Shown in pieces: positions 30,179 through 40,028 of a stretch of 64,000 nucleotides of DNA (position 1 is the stretch's first letter; every line of letters begins with the position of its first letter). The notes under the pieces were generated by a model, which saw nothing but the letters and a program-made list of their open reading frames with translations, was not told the origin of the DNA and ran no database searches. Made by a program: the position numbers and the translations under genes. The stretch is from NCBI GenBank assembly GCA_033064195.1, contig JARBJD010000075.1, positions 1-64,000 on the forward strand, written 5' to 3'. Source of the DNA: Blattamonas nauphoetae. Lineage: Eukaryota > Preaxostyla > Oxymonadida.

Positions 30179-31153
30179 ATGGGTCTTAGTTTTTCACGTT
30201 CAGATTTCCTTTTCATGGTAGGATATCTTTTCACATTTTTGATGTGCCTTTTCTTTAGCTTCGGACAATTCTAGTACTTCCAGACCCACAGTCCAAGTTC
30301 GTGGATGTGATGAACAAAATGCCCGGAAATAAGGAGGATCTCACGACCGTGGGATCATGGGCAACATACAATTACACCACAAAAGTTGAAGGTGTTGAAA
30401 TTACGTTGAAGATCCAATGGGTCGGTCTGTCTCATCGTCTTTTTCATTCTTTTCACTTCCAGAGAACATTGTCTTCGTGAATGAGTTTGCCAGATTGTAC
30501 CCGAAGGCCGACGCATTTGTGATTGCGTTTTCTACTGCAAACAAAAGTTCATTTGACCGAGCAATCGGAAAAGTTTGGGTTCTCTTCACGATTAGTTTCT
30601 CAAGTGGATGTACGAACTACAATACCACGTGTACAACCGACCTTTCTATTTCTGTGGAACGAAAACAGATGAGAGAGACAGCCCTGCCTGTCCTGAAGAT
30701 CAGAAAGTCTCAAATGAAGCAGTTTGATCACTCTACTCAACTTGAATGAGATTAATTCTCTTCTCTTTGGTAATTTTCCGACCATAGGTTATGTACGCTC
30801 TCTCCACTCTCCACATGAGCCAATATTTCCAAGTTTCCGCTGAAAAGAGGACAGGAATAAAGGAAATGTTCGATCACATTGCAGAAGATATTTTGATGGG
30901 TCACAGAACTCGCTTTGACTCCGACTGGCGAATCTATCTGCAAGATCATCCATACAAGCCAGAGGAATCGCAGGCTGCCCAAGAAACAATCGCAAAATAC
31001 ACTGAAAAGGAGGACAAAATTCGAGCCGAAAAAATGGACAAATTCAAGAACGAGGATGCTCAAAAACTTATTGAAGAGATCGAAGAGGTTAAGAAGAGAC
31101 AAAAAGAGCAAGAGAAAACGGAGGGCAAGAGTGGTTCATGCGTCCTGTTTTAA
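30179..31153 (+). CDS. Rho-like small GTPase relative lacking the P-loop, with CAAX end
   Basis: Exons 30179-30217, 30259-30420, 30465-30572, 30605-30721 and 30788-31153 (263 residues). Rho-family layout is seen from the switch I region on: ADAFVIAFSTANKSSFDRAIGK, then WMYELQYHVYNRPFYFCGTKTDERD (the TKxD nucleotide motif) and FQVSAEKRTGIKEMF (SA motif). The G1 site, where GxxxxGKT is expected, reads VLPDPQSKFVD, and the DTAG (G3) motif is replaced by IQWNIVF, so GTP binding or hydrolysis must be altered or lost. A charged helical tail of about 75 residues ends in SGSCVLF, a CAAX-type prenylation signal, so it should be membrane-anchored. A pseudo-GTPase scaffold is the likeliest reading. Confidence 0.75.
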
Positions 31154-31304
31154 CTCAGATCACTTTTTTTTGACACCATTCACAGCACATTTACGATTTC
31201 ATAGTAAGTCACATGTTTTTCATTGTCTTCATTTTTCTTTGTTTCCTAGAAATGTTCACTTTTCATTTTTTTCTCAAAGACACCCATATCAAACAATTTC
31301 TTTC

Positions 31305-32722
31305 ATGGAACCCCTGAAAGAGTCGCTTGAATCTACCATATCACAGATTAATGAAACAGCAAACGCTACTTCTGAGATATCTGACGTTTTAGATACTGTG
31401 GCAGAGACCTTGAACAATACCATTGGTGATTCAATTGACGGAACCGCCAAAAGCTCCGGACTTCCTATATGGGCCATCATTCTCATCGTAGTCGGAGTAA
31501 TCCTCTTTATCGTCCTTATTATTGCAATTGGTTTCACTTTCGTCTTGTCTATAATTCTTATTCAGCGAACTGTTGTATCGGACCAGAAAAGATCCCCAAA
31601 ATCGCTCTTGTTGGACTAAAAGATTCTGGAAAAACAGCACTCTTCAACCGTGTTTGTTTTTTGTCATTCAATATCCCTATTTTAGCTCCGAAGTGGAGAT
31701 TTTCAGACCGAGGGGAACAGCACTCAGGTCACGGAGGAGACATTTGTTTTTCATAAAGACAAGGTATTCTCCATTTTTTCCCAAAATCATTGCTTTTGTC
31801 GACTGCAGATTGATTTTGGCGCCAATAAAATGAAAACTGTTCTCGATTTTCCAGGCGATGAAGCAAAGCGTTCACAGTTTCATTTTCTCTCAAATTCACT
31901 CATCACAGATTGTACAATCACAAACACTTCGCCGATTTGGACCTAATCGTCTTTGTAATCGACTCAACAACTTTTGAGTCTTCAGTCCGCGACGTCGCAC
32001 GGTCTGCTCGAACCTTAACTTACATCCCCTTTATTCCCCTTATCGCTCTATCTAGCTTCATTTACTTCATCATCACCCACACCGTTGTCCGAAAGAACAG
32101 CATCCCAATTGTCATCGCATTTAGCAAAATTGAAGCACTTGAATCGTTCAATGGGTCGTTCTACACTCTCCCTCAACTTCGCCGCGAATATCAAGCAGTG
32201 GATCAAGCGGAAAAGGAGAAGAACAAGGTTGATGAATCGAAAATGACAAAGAAAGAACTGAAGGAGCACCAGAAACTCAAAAAGAAGGAAGAAAAAGATC
32301 GAAAGAGAGAGGAGGAGGAGTTTAAGGAGAAGATGGAGCAAAGATTACGCGACCACGAGACCATTATCGATATGGATCTGAAGATCCTGGAATTAGAGCA
32401 AGAAATGTATGAAAATGAACGGGGAGTGTTTCTGATGCTCAATGATTCTGTTTTCTGATCGATATCTATATTGGTGATTCTTCTTACCATCTTTCAGAGA
32501 TGACATCGGTCGCGCTCATATGAGACACAATCCAAATGATCAAGATGTAGCTGAGCTCTTTAATACAGTGTTTGATTTCAAAAAGCTCAGAAAGTTTGCT
32601 GTAATCGTTTTCATTATCATTTTTTTCCACAGCAAATTGATCTTGACTGAATTTTCGTCAAAGACCAATGATATCGCTCTTCTTTTGCGTGATATCCATA
32701 CACAACTCGACGACGAAAGCTA
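31305..32722 (+). CDS. SRPRB: signal recognition particle receptor beta subunit-like GTPase
   Basis: Exons 31305-31530, 31566-31651, 31686-31763, 31809-31876, 31909-32001 and 32056 onward. The N-terminal part has an N-glycosylation-rich luminal segment and one membrane helix (LPIWAIILIVVGVILFIVL). Then the GTPase: P-loop ALVGLKDSGKTALF, TVLDFPGDE (G3) and DLIVFVIDSTTFESSVRDVA, as in SR-beta, which anchors the SRP receptor in the ER. The G4 site reads AFSKIE rather than NKxD. An inserted charged coiled coil (about 32185-32400) is unusual. The 3' exons are uncertain: a GT near 32408 or the frame through 32457, then an exon from about 32500 ending at 32722 with the LTEFSSKTNDIALLLRDI block that matches the family's C-terminus. 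Confidence 0.8.
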
Positions 32723-33046
32723 ATCATGAGTATTTGATTAATTTAACACAACCAATCGTTCTCACCATCAACAAGTTTTGTTCACTTTCTGCCCATCCAT
32801 TCAGTGGCCATCTATCGTTTATTTCATCAAAAACTCTCGTGAGTTATCACACTATCATAATTCCTGAGAATAAGATACCAACTCATCCACAGTCTGAGTT
32901 CGATCTGAAAAGTGAGTTCTTCGCTCAAGGCCACTTTTCTCAGTATTACCACTTTTTCCACATGTCCAGATAAAAAAGTGAATGTTTCGAAATGAACGTG
33001 TGCTGTGACAGGCCAGTGTGACCGTTTTCAGGAATGATGTTAGCGT
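32723..33046. other. intergenic, nothing recognised
   Basis: Space between the convergent 3' ends of the SR-beta-like and PB1 genes. No gene, repeat or structured element seen. Confidence 0.4.
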
Positions 33047-33928
33047 CTATTGGCGAGGAAATTGTTGAGTTGGATTCGATTGACCTTGACCACTGGAACC
33101 ATGCATGAATTGCTGAAAGAGTGGTTTGAAGTGTTCGAATATTGGACCAAACTGCTGCATCATCCCAGTCCAATCTGTGTTCTGCCCAAATCCAAATGGA
33201 AGATGTGCGGTTGCCTGAGGAAGTGGTTGGGGTTGTGGTGGTGCTTGATTTGGTTTTGGTTGGGGGTTCTCGTTGAAGGTTTCCTTTGTCTCTTCTTTCT
33301 GAAGAGGTTCTGGTTGAGGAGTGACGATTGGAGAGGCTTGTGATGGGGAAGGAGTATACTGGCCGCGGGTTTCTTCTTTTTGAGCAAAAGGGAACCATGA
33401 GCGTGGATGATCTCCCTTGACTGGCCGGGGAGTTGTTTCGTGATCCTCTTGATTCAATGGAAGAACTTGAACTTTTGGGGCGTCTTCATCACTTTGTTGT
33501 CCGAATGACATCCACCACGGACGGTTAACAGGGATTTCTCCTTGAGTACATTGGCATGGATTCTGCTGACGAGGACACGGTTGTCGATGTGGATTGCGTC
33601 TTCCCCATGGAACCCAGATTTCCCTAGTGTCAAGTTGAGGGAGTGGTCCACAACGAATAGGCGCAGGAGAAACTGTGATGCGCAGGAATTGTTCCGGTTG
33701 TTGGGTTTGAAATGCGAGAAGAACATCATCATCGTTGGCAATTGTAATGGCATCTCCTTCATCGTCAATGTATGTGAGTCGATGCGTGTCCATCGATTGG
33801 GCATTGAAAAGTGATGCAGCTCTTGTGACGAGTTCTTCGAACGATGGGGCTTCTGTGAACTGAACCCGCCGAGTATCACCAGTGGGAGAGTATGTTATCT
33901 TGATTATTTGTGTTTGGAAAGGATTCAT
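33047..33928 (-). CDS. PB1-domain protein with Pro/Gln-rich tail
   Basis: 293 residues from the ATG at 33928 (an in-frame ATG at 33973 adds 15). The first 80 residues are a PB1 domain: a basic early strand and the OPCA-type acidic motif YIDDEGDAITIANDDDVLLAF. PB1 domains pair with one another to build signalling or autophagy scaffolds. The rest is Pro-, Gln- and Glu-rich and disordered, with a hydrophobic patch near the end (MMQQFGPIFEHFKPLFQQFM). The layout loosely recalls p62/NBR1-like adaptors, but I see no zinc finger or UBA domain, so no orthologue is assigned. No intron. Confidence 0.75.
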   Translation of the reverse strand: MNPFQTQIIKITYSPTGDTRRVQFTEAPSFEELVTRAASLFNAQSMDTHRLTYIDDEGDAITIANDDDVLLAFQTQQPEQFLRITVSPAPIRCGPLPQLDTREIWVPWGRRNPHRQPCPRQQNPCQCTQGEIPVNRPWWMSFGQQSDEDAPKVQVLPLNQEDHETTPRPVKGDHPRSWFPFAQKEETRGQYTPSPSQASPIVTPQPEPLQKEETKETFNENPQPKPNQAPPQPQPLPQATAHLPFGFGQNTDWTGMMQQFGPIFEHFKPLFQQFMHGSSGQGQSNPTQQFPRQ

Positions 33929-34035
33929 GTTTGTTTTGTTGACCCATCGTCGAAATTGTGCTGGAATCAACAAAGGCCTCAGGCAGGAATGTTTTGAGAT
34001 CTGTTCAATGGGCCAAACGATCGAATCACTGAAAC

Positions 34036-35519
34036 ATGACCTCTCCCGAAGAACAGAGCACTGAAGTCCCAGAAGATACTCCTTCTGTTGAGGTGGTTAC
34101 AAAGGCACTTGAATCAACCGAACTTAACACCAAAAACGAAGCAGAAGCTGGTATGGAAAACATCATCTCTTGATGGATGCATATTCAGTTTTTGACTACG
34201 ATTTCAACAAACATGCTTCCTTGTTGTTCGTATTTGTTCACTATCCAAAATTCTTCATGAATATCCACTTATTCCTGTCACTTTCTCCATCACACATTCA
34301 TCTCTCTCTCCTGTCAAACAGAAGGAAAATCTGAGACTGACTCAGACTCTGATTCTGATGATGGGTTAGCAAGCTTCATCATGTACACACCAGCGATGAA
34401 ACATCGCATCAGTGGAATGAAGAAAGTGTATAACCAAATTGTCGAACTACTTGGCCAACATAGAAAGGAAAAAGAGACAATCACAGAACAATATACTGCG
34501 GCGAAGAATGCGATCATCCAAAAACGACACGAACTCATTTCCGGAGACCGTGAACCAACTGATGACGAACTAGCCCCCGCCAAGGACCTTCCATTCAAAG
34601 ACCCAGAAGCGGCAGAAAAAGATACGTCTCCTGCGAAGGAAGATGATGGGAAAGGTTTCCTTCGTTTTCGTAATCACTGTCGTCTCATTCAATCGCGGAA
34701 GGAATCAAACGTTTCTGGAAGACCTGCATCTTGAACAGTGAAACAATGGGCAACGTGATTTACGTTTGGGATGAAGATGCACTGAATTATCTGAAAGATG
34801 CCAAAACACGCAGGTATATTCTTGATGACGAGAAAAAGGATTCCTTTGAACCAACCGTCATCTTCGAATTAACTCTCATATTCGATGAAAACCCGTATTT
34901 CTCCAACACTGAACTGAAGAGAAGTGTCAAGGTTCAGATGGCAGGGGGGAACTTGATCTCATTCTACGATAAGGAAGAGGACGAGGTTCTCGCACGTGGT
35001 GACATTCCTCAAGTGCCAGAAAGCCCCACAATTCAATGGAAGGAAGGAAAGGAGATTGGAGTCAGGACGGAGAAGAAGAAGGTGAAGGATAAGAAGACAA
35101 AGAAGAAGGTTGTCAAGGAACGTCGGATCGTCAGACCATCATTCTTTGACATGTTCCTGTCGCTCCCAGAACTACAACAGAAGGTTGACGCCGTGAATGA
35201 ATGTTTTGATCGCTATCCACCAACAAAGGCTGAGTTGCACGGAGAGAAAGACACAAAGGAGGAAGAGGATGATGAAGACGAGGAATGTGATTGTGATCGA
35301 TGCCGACCTGGAAAGCTCATGATTTATCAAACAGGTCTCCCCTCAATTATTCAAGTCTTGATTGGGTGCATGAACACGCTTGCCATGACGATCGTCCCAC
35401 ATGCATTTGATTACTATGCTGGGATTGTTGTGGAAGAGCACGATGATGATGACGATGATGATGGCGACTTTTTTGGGGATTCTGATGATGACGACAGTGA
35501 CGATGAGAGTGATGATTAA
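34036..35519 (+). CDS. nucleosome assembly protein (NAP1/SET family)
   Basis: Exons 34036-34150, 34322-34654 and 34702-35519 (introns 171 and 47 bp), 421 residues. It starts with an acidic segment, then a long dimerisation helix (MKHRISGMKKVYNQIVELLG), then the NAP core: GIKRFWKTCILNSETMG, TVIFELTLIFDENPYF, TIQWKEGKEIG and SFFDMFLSL. The C-terminus is a run of Asp/Glu (35440-35519) typical of histone-binding NAP proteins, encoded by an imperfect GAT/GAC repeat. It acts as a histone H2A-H2B chaperone. A lysine-rich insertion (KKKVKDKKTKKKVVK) lies in the core where NAP1 has its nuclear signal. A CxCDRC cluster near residue 360 is unusual. Confidence 0.88.
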
Positions 35520-35751
35520 GAGAATCGATCGAAGTGACAATCATTTCATTGAATGGATGGATATCGTTCTTCGATGCATTAAATATTCGGATACAGATGA
35601 GTATGATAATAAATTATCAAAGTTCCTTATGTTTTCATCACAATGAGGCGAGAGAATGATGATTGAAGAAATGCGCGATGCAAACGAGTTGACACAGGAA
35701 AAATGAAGAAAAAATAAAAAAAAATGATATCAATGAAGAGATGGTCAGCGA
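35520..35751. other. intergenic between convergent genes
   Basis: AT-rich spacer between the NAP gene and the orphan gene on the other strand. Nothing else seen. Confidence 0.4.
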
Positions 35752-36570
35752 TTAAAGTCGAACTATGGAGGAGATAGGGAGAAAACACGTGACTCAGAAA
35801 AGGACGATACCTTGAGCGACAGAAAGATGGTTGAGGATGGTCGTAGCGTCCTGTGGATTGAATGAATAAATTGAGAAAGGGGGATTCTCCTTGATATCTC
35901 TGTCGAGGATATTCTCTGCAGCAGTGTTTAAGATGGAGGAAACGCACATGAAAAGACGGAAAGAATTAAGAATAGGAAAAGAGAAAATGATAAAAATGGG
36001 AAAGGATGAGAAGGGAGGATGTAACTCATCTTATTTGATAGAAAGGTGGGACAAACGTGTTCCAATCGGGATATTGCCATCACCGTCTCGTTTTATTGGG
36101 CCAAATGTGAGATCATAATGAGTGGTCCCTGTTACATGACGAGAGAGCTCGTCAGCAAGGAGTGATTGCTGACAATTAATCATCTAAGAGAACAGCGTGA
36201 AAAGATCAGGTGCAGCAAACTGTTTGGGCACTATTCAAAGATGCAATGGTATAATTAATCATATTAGTTTGGTATTCAAGAAGTTTATGTGTTTCAACAT
36301 GAGCTGAGCCGATCATTTGTGTCGTATTTTTGAGTGTGTCAATAACAGCTGGTTCAATTTGTTGAATCATTGTACGAACATCCTGCGTACTAAATGCTTG
36401 ATCTGCTTGACTAATAGAAGCATCAATGGATTCCTGAATAGAATAATGGAGGAGGAGTTGATCAACGTGGAACATGAGAAAAAATGCGTGGAAACGATAT
36501 TTCGAGAAGCTGCTGAGCTATTCTGATTTGAAAGTGATGAAATTTGCTGAGCAAGATTCGAGTTGGACAT
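35752..36570 (-). CDS. small five-exon orphan protein
   Basis: Exons 36570-36496, 36433-36221, 36183-36057, 35915-35811 and 35762-35752, with introns of 62, 37, 141 and 48 bp, give an exact frame of 176 residues ending VAQVRL. The N-terminal half is Ser/Asn/Gln-rich and helical (SNLAQQISSLSNQNSS, a possible coiled coil). The second half contains HYDLTFGPIKRDGDGNIPIG and NPPFSIYSFNPQDATTILNHL, which look folded. No family recognised. The start codon lies 6 bases from the TA at the edge of a MITE, so the native promoter has been pushed 650 bp away or replaced. The tiny last exon is the least certain part. Confidence 0.5.
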
Positions 36571-36577
36571 TTCACTA

Positions 36578-36613
36578 GACCCAACCTGAGATAAGGGAGA
36601 GATCTTGAGATAA
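36578..36613 (+). repeat. left terminal inverted repeat of the MITE
   Basis: About 36 bases, 15 of them identical at the outer end, pairing with 37197-37232. Confidence 0.75.
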
Positions 36614-37096
36614 GGGATGTGTATTGAATACCTTCAGTCAGAACTCACAACTCGAGTCTTGTATTCAATACAGGCGGGTTGTATTGAATATTCAGGGGTA
36701 ATCCTGAGATAACCGAGCAAGTCCTGAGTTTCGAAAAAATGCATGTTGATCCTGGTTGGAACAGACTCAATGACGAGGGTTCGAATCCGAGGAGAGACAT
36801 TTTTATTTTTCAACACTTTCTTTCACTACTGCGATTCTTTGTTTTTTTCTTCCCTCTGGAGCTGTATCAATCGGGTAAAGACAATAATATGAAATGGAAC
36901 AGGTTCGAGGATTGTGATGACATTGAAATCATCGATTCCTGGTTCCAACAGTCGAGATCTCTGTCAAAAAGTGCATGATCCACTTGGGAATGATTCGAAA
37001 AAGGATTCTGTTTCGACAAAATGAGGGAAACTGTTCGACTAGGGATTTGGAGTCGGTTCATTTTTTGTTCTGGGACGAAACTCAGGACACACCAGC

Positions 37097-37130
37097 TGTA
37101 TTCAGTCGGACCATGGTCCGACTGAATACA
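37097..37130. repeat. perfect 34-bp palindrome
   Basis: TGTATTCAGTCGGACCA is followed directly by its exact reverse complement, with no spacer and no mismatch. It lies inside the MITE, off centre. It could form a cruciform or be a protein-binding site; alternatively it is a junction of a small inverted duplication. Confidence 0.9.
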
Positions 37131-37196
37131 CACACCTTGTTTTAAGTTATCACATCATGTCCTGAATTACCGTCGTTTATTTTTACAATTCACGTT

Positions 37197-37232
37197 TAAT
37201 CTCAGGATAAGTCCATAATCTCAGGTTGGGTC
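37197..37232 (-). repeat. right terminal inverted repeat of the MITE
   Basis: Reverse complement of the left repeat with about 10 differences inside; the outermost 15 bases are identical. Confidence 0.75.
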
Positions 37233-37365
37233 TACTTTTGATCAAGACGAACCATAATGAACTATTTGACATTCGCGACGTCTCAATTTGTCATAAAAAT
37301 GATAAAAAGAAGTTATACTGAAAATCCCAAACAAAACGTAAACAGACAGAACGACATAAAGAATT

Positions 37366-38385
37366 TCATTCCCAACGAAATAGAGAATTAGTGCCAACGT
37401 GTGTCTGAAGGAAACTTGCTTTTTCTCTCACTGCTTGTCCTTCCAACCCGTCTTTGTTTGTCAGACGCCTGGCCTCAGCCATGTCCTCGATTCCTTCCTC
37501 GACAACATCTCGTTGAACACTCAGCTGTTGGGGCCTCGTGTCATCGATTCTGCGAGCCTGCTTCATTCCCTTTTGGATGTCATTGATGAACTCAACGGCA
37601 TCTTTATCCAGCTCTTCAGCCATTCCAGCAACGCCCATTCTGGCCACTCCGACAGTGTCTGCAAATTCTTGCATTTCAGGGATGAACGGCAACATCCACA
37701 GAATCTGGGCGGAGATCCAACCAAGAGCTTGGAGAAACTGCTGATCATCAGACACTCCCGGCTTGAAAACTGAAGTAAGATAGCTTTGCGAAGGAAGGAG
37801 AAGCTTTTCGAAGATTTCTTGGCGGAGGAACGACCGTTTATCGTCAGCGGTGATTGGGATGGTGGTAAGAACAGCTCCTGTCCCAAGACGGAGTATTCGG
37901 GAAAAGATTCGAAGGAAGTCGTAATGAACGTTCATGTTTTCTGGAGTGGGGGGACAGGGATTGAGGATGTTAAGAAGTTTGTTGACAATTCCAGATTGAA
38001 AGACAAGGAATCGAGGGAGAGGGAAGAAGGCATTGGAAATCGCCCAAACAAGGTGGAGAACGGCATGATGAACTTGTTGATTCCCAAACTCAATACAATC
38101 ATTCAGAACATGGAATAAGAGCGATGAATCTTTGCTGGGAGAAGGAAAGGTCTTATTCAAAACAGCCATCGTTTTCAATAGGGGTCCCGCTGTTTTCGGA
38201 ACGAGGGCTTCAATGAGGCTCGTAAGTTGAGTAGAAAGGAGTTGTTTCTGGTTTTCGGATAAGTTTGTCTTCTGCAAAGTGTGGAGAACGGTTTGAATAT
38301 GGTTGCCTATCTGAGACTCAGACAACTCTTCAAGTGACAATAAACTGAGTGTTTGAATGATTGAATCAATTTGTTCTTCAGACAT
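37366..38385 (-). CDS. helical-repeat protein of unknown function
   Basis: 339 residues, no intron. The sequence is almost all alpha-helical with Leu-rich amphipathic helices about 35-45 residues apart (LLKTMAVLNKTFPSPSK, LLFHVLNDCIEFGNQQ, AVLHLVWAISNAF), as in ARM/HEAT solenoids. The last 70 residues are charged and probably disordered. No kinase or other domain is attached. It may be an ARM-type adaptor; no family recognised. Confidence 0.6.
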   Translation of the reverse strand: MSEEQIDSIIQTLSLLSLEELSESQIGNHIQTVLHTLQKTNLSENQKQLLSTQLTSLIEALVPKTAGPLLKTMAVLNKTFPSPSKDSSLLFHVLNDCIEFGNQQVHHAVLHLVWAISNAFFPLPRFLVFQSGIVNKLLNILNPCPPTPENMNVHYDFLRIFSRILRLGTGAVLTTIPITADDKRSFLRQEIFEKLLLPSQSYLTSVFKPGVSDDQQFLQALGWISAQILWMLPFIPEMQEFADTVGVARMGVAGMAEELDKDAVEFINDIQKGMKQARRIDDTRPQQLSVQRDVVEEGIEDMAEARRLTNKDGLEGQAVREKASFLQTHVGTNSLFRWE

Positions 38386-38812
38386 CGATGAGGATTGAAA
38401 AAATATGGTCAGATCTTGAAGTTGTCAGTTATGACCTGAGAATTGCTATGAATGGTAACAGTTCAGGGCAAAATTTAAAATAGACATGATATCAAATGGA
38501 ATTTATCGAAAGTACTGTGGATCATCGGAGGATTCACTGAATGAAAAGTGTGCGCGAATAAGCCACAGTAAGCTCAGTTAATACCTGGCTTATAATCATG
38601 ATTTTACGAGATTTCGTACAATAAAGACATTCTGAGTCGAAATATCGTTTTCATTGTTCTTCTGATGGTGCCAGTCAGTGGAGTTCCAGAGGTCGCTGTG
38701 TGCAATGGTTCGACTTCCCTCAGAGACATCATACAGTTGAGAAAGACCACTGTATCACACCACGAAATCGATTTATCGCGAGATTGTGAAATGATGGTGT
38801 TGCTATCTTCTG
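38386..38812. other. intergenic with a possible gene fragment
   Basis: On the plus strand, about 38630-38822, one frame reads like a signal peptide (IVFIVLLMVPVSG) followed by 40 residues with two cysteines and a stop at 38822, but there is no ATG in a sensible place. It could be a remnant of a secreted-protein gene like that at 28742. Not strong enough to call a gene. Confidence 0.25.
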
Positions 38813-39808
38813 TCAGTGTTTCATAATCATCCATCCAACAAAGATGAGTGATGACGCAACGATTGGGATGGCGATACATTTCCAGTTCAACCCAGAAAGA
38901 AAGCGCGAGACCAATTGTGGGAATGACGGAAGGTCATTTTGCTTAAGCTTGCTTGTGTCTTGGCCGTACACCGATTGCTCCCTTCGACAACCACCCACGC
39001 GCGGGAAGTCGATTGCACGCGTTGGGCAGGTGTTGAAGCAACGTGCACAACGTTGACAGTCCAAATGGCTGACGGAGGGGATTTTTTCGGTTCCATCTTT
39101 TGATGGGACTGAGAGAGCGTTGAATGGGCAGATCTCGACACACTTGTAGCAGCCGATGCAGAGATCAGAGTTTATTTTGATCGGACCAGTCATGAGTTTG
39201 ATTATAGATTGTGGAAAAGTGGGCAAAAACGCTATGCGATGATGAGTGAGTGAGATATCGGGGGAGTTGAGATGGTTGATGAGACTCTCCGAAAACTTCT
39301 GTAACATTTGATATGATGAAGAGGGAACAACGTCAAAGGTTCCTCGTGGTGGTTGAAGTGCTGGATGGTTTTCTCGAGAACGAAGATCAAATGAACCAAG
39401 GAATACAGCTGTGGTATTCTTTCTTCTGATTTTGTCAGCTAGTACGTGGCATGTTGGATTGGAAAGACTCCCATGGCTTGAAAATGAGAAATAGTACTTC
39501 ATATTTTGGAAGCAATGTGACGGAGATATCTTCTCAGAGAGTATTTCCTGAACTCCAATAGTTGGGAGCATTGTGTTCACAAAAGATCCAAACCCGATCA
39601 CATCAGCTTGAAAGAGATTTGTTTGATAAGCTGAAAGCACTTGATTTGTGGAGTGTTTCCCATTTTCTTTTTGACGAAGAGCTTTCACGATAAGGAGACC
39701 ATCTTGCATTTGCACAGAGTGTCCTGCATCAGAAAATGATTTCCCAATGCTTTCAGCCATATATTTAGTAGTTCCAGTGTTGGAAAAATATACAATAACC
39801 ACCTTCAT
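38813..39808 (-). CDS. flavodoxin-ferredoxin fusion (EFR1-like), tail-anchored
   Basis: 331 residues from ATG 39808. Residues 1-15 (MKVVIVYFSNTGTTK) are the FMN phosphate-binding loop of a flavodoxin; the flavodoxin-like domain spans about 180 residues. Then comes a 2[4Fe-4S] ferredoxin: CIGCYKCVEICP and CQRCARCFNTCP, eight ligand cysteines intact. The last 23 residues are a membrane helix (IAIPIVASSLIFVGWMIM), suggesting a tail anchor. The fusion of these two electron carriers is typical of EFR1-type proteins of anaerobic bacteria and some anaerobic protists. A 47-residue in-frame extension to 39949 is possible but lacks flavodoxin similarity. No intron. Redox partners unknown. Confidence 0.85.
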   Translation of the reverse strand: MKVVIVYFSNTGTTKYMAESIGKSFSDAGHSVQMQDGLLIVKALRQKENGKHSTNQVLSAYQTNLFQADVIGFGSFVNTMLPTIGVQEILSEKISPSHCFQNMKYYFSFSSHGSLSNPTCHVLADKIRRKNTTAVFLGSFDLRSRENHPALQPPRGTFDVVPSSSYQMLQKFSESLINHLNSPDISLTHHRIAFLPTFPQSIIKLMTGPIKINSDLCIGCYKCVEICPFNALSVPSKDGTEKIPSVSHLDCQRCARCFNTCPTRAIDFPRVGGCRREQSVYGQDTSKLKQNDLPSFPQLVSRFLSGLNWKCIAIPIVASSLIFVGWMIMKH

Positions 39809-40028
39809 GGGAGAGAACTGGAGACGGCCCATTTCCTGTCTTGATGACACAGAAGAACAATAGAATGATAGTCCTCTGGTTGTTTCTTGACTGAATGCCT
39901 CGGAAAGTAACAATATCACTTCTTGATATGACGATTTGGCTGTTTTCATGAATGTGCGATGTTGAATTTTTTATTATGAGCTTTTTTCCTTGATCAAGAC
40001 TTTTTTTGATTGATCACGAATCTTTGGG

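Larger units (their letters stand above)
36578..37232. mobile_element. Tc1/mariner-type MITE, 655 bp, flanked by TA
   Basis: The ends are inverted repeats: GACCCAACCTGAGAT at the left, and its reverse complement at the right. The match continues imperfectly inward for about 36 bases, including a second TGAGAT motif on each side. Both ends are flanked by TA (36576-36577 and 37233-37234), the target duplication of Tc1/mariner elements. The inside is non-coding, with several TATTGAATA-type repeats and a perfect 34-bp palindrome. This is a non-autonomous element. Short open stretches inside are not supported as genes. Confidence 0.75.

Noticed and set aside
32590-32640. Intron-like GTAATC...CACAG segment near the end of the SR-beta gene
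   Set aside because: Removing it breaks the frame before the conserved C-terminal block, while leaving it keeps the frame; left as unresolved.
35440-35519. GAT/GAC microsatellite
   Set aside because: It encodes the acidic tail expected of NAP/SET proteins, so it is explained as coding sequence.
36730-36805. tRNA-like T-arm (GGTTCGAATCC) inside the MITE
   Set aside because: No acceptor stem pairs with the sequence about 65 bases upstream and no anticodon arm is found at the right distance; the T stem itself pairs poorly.
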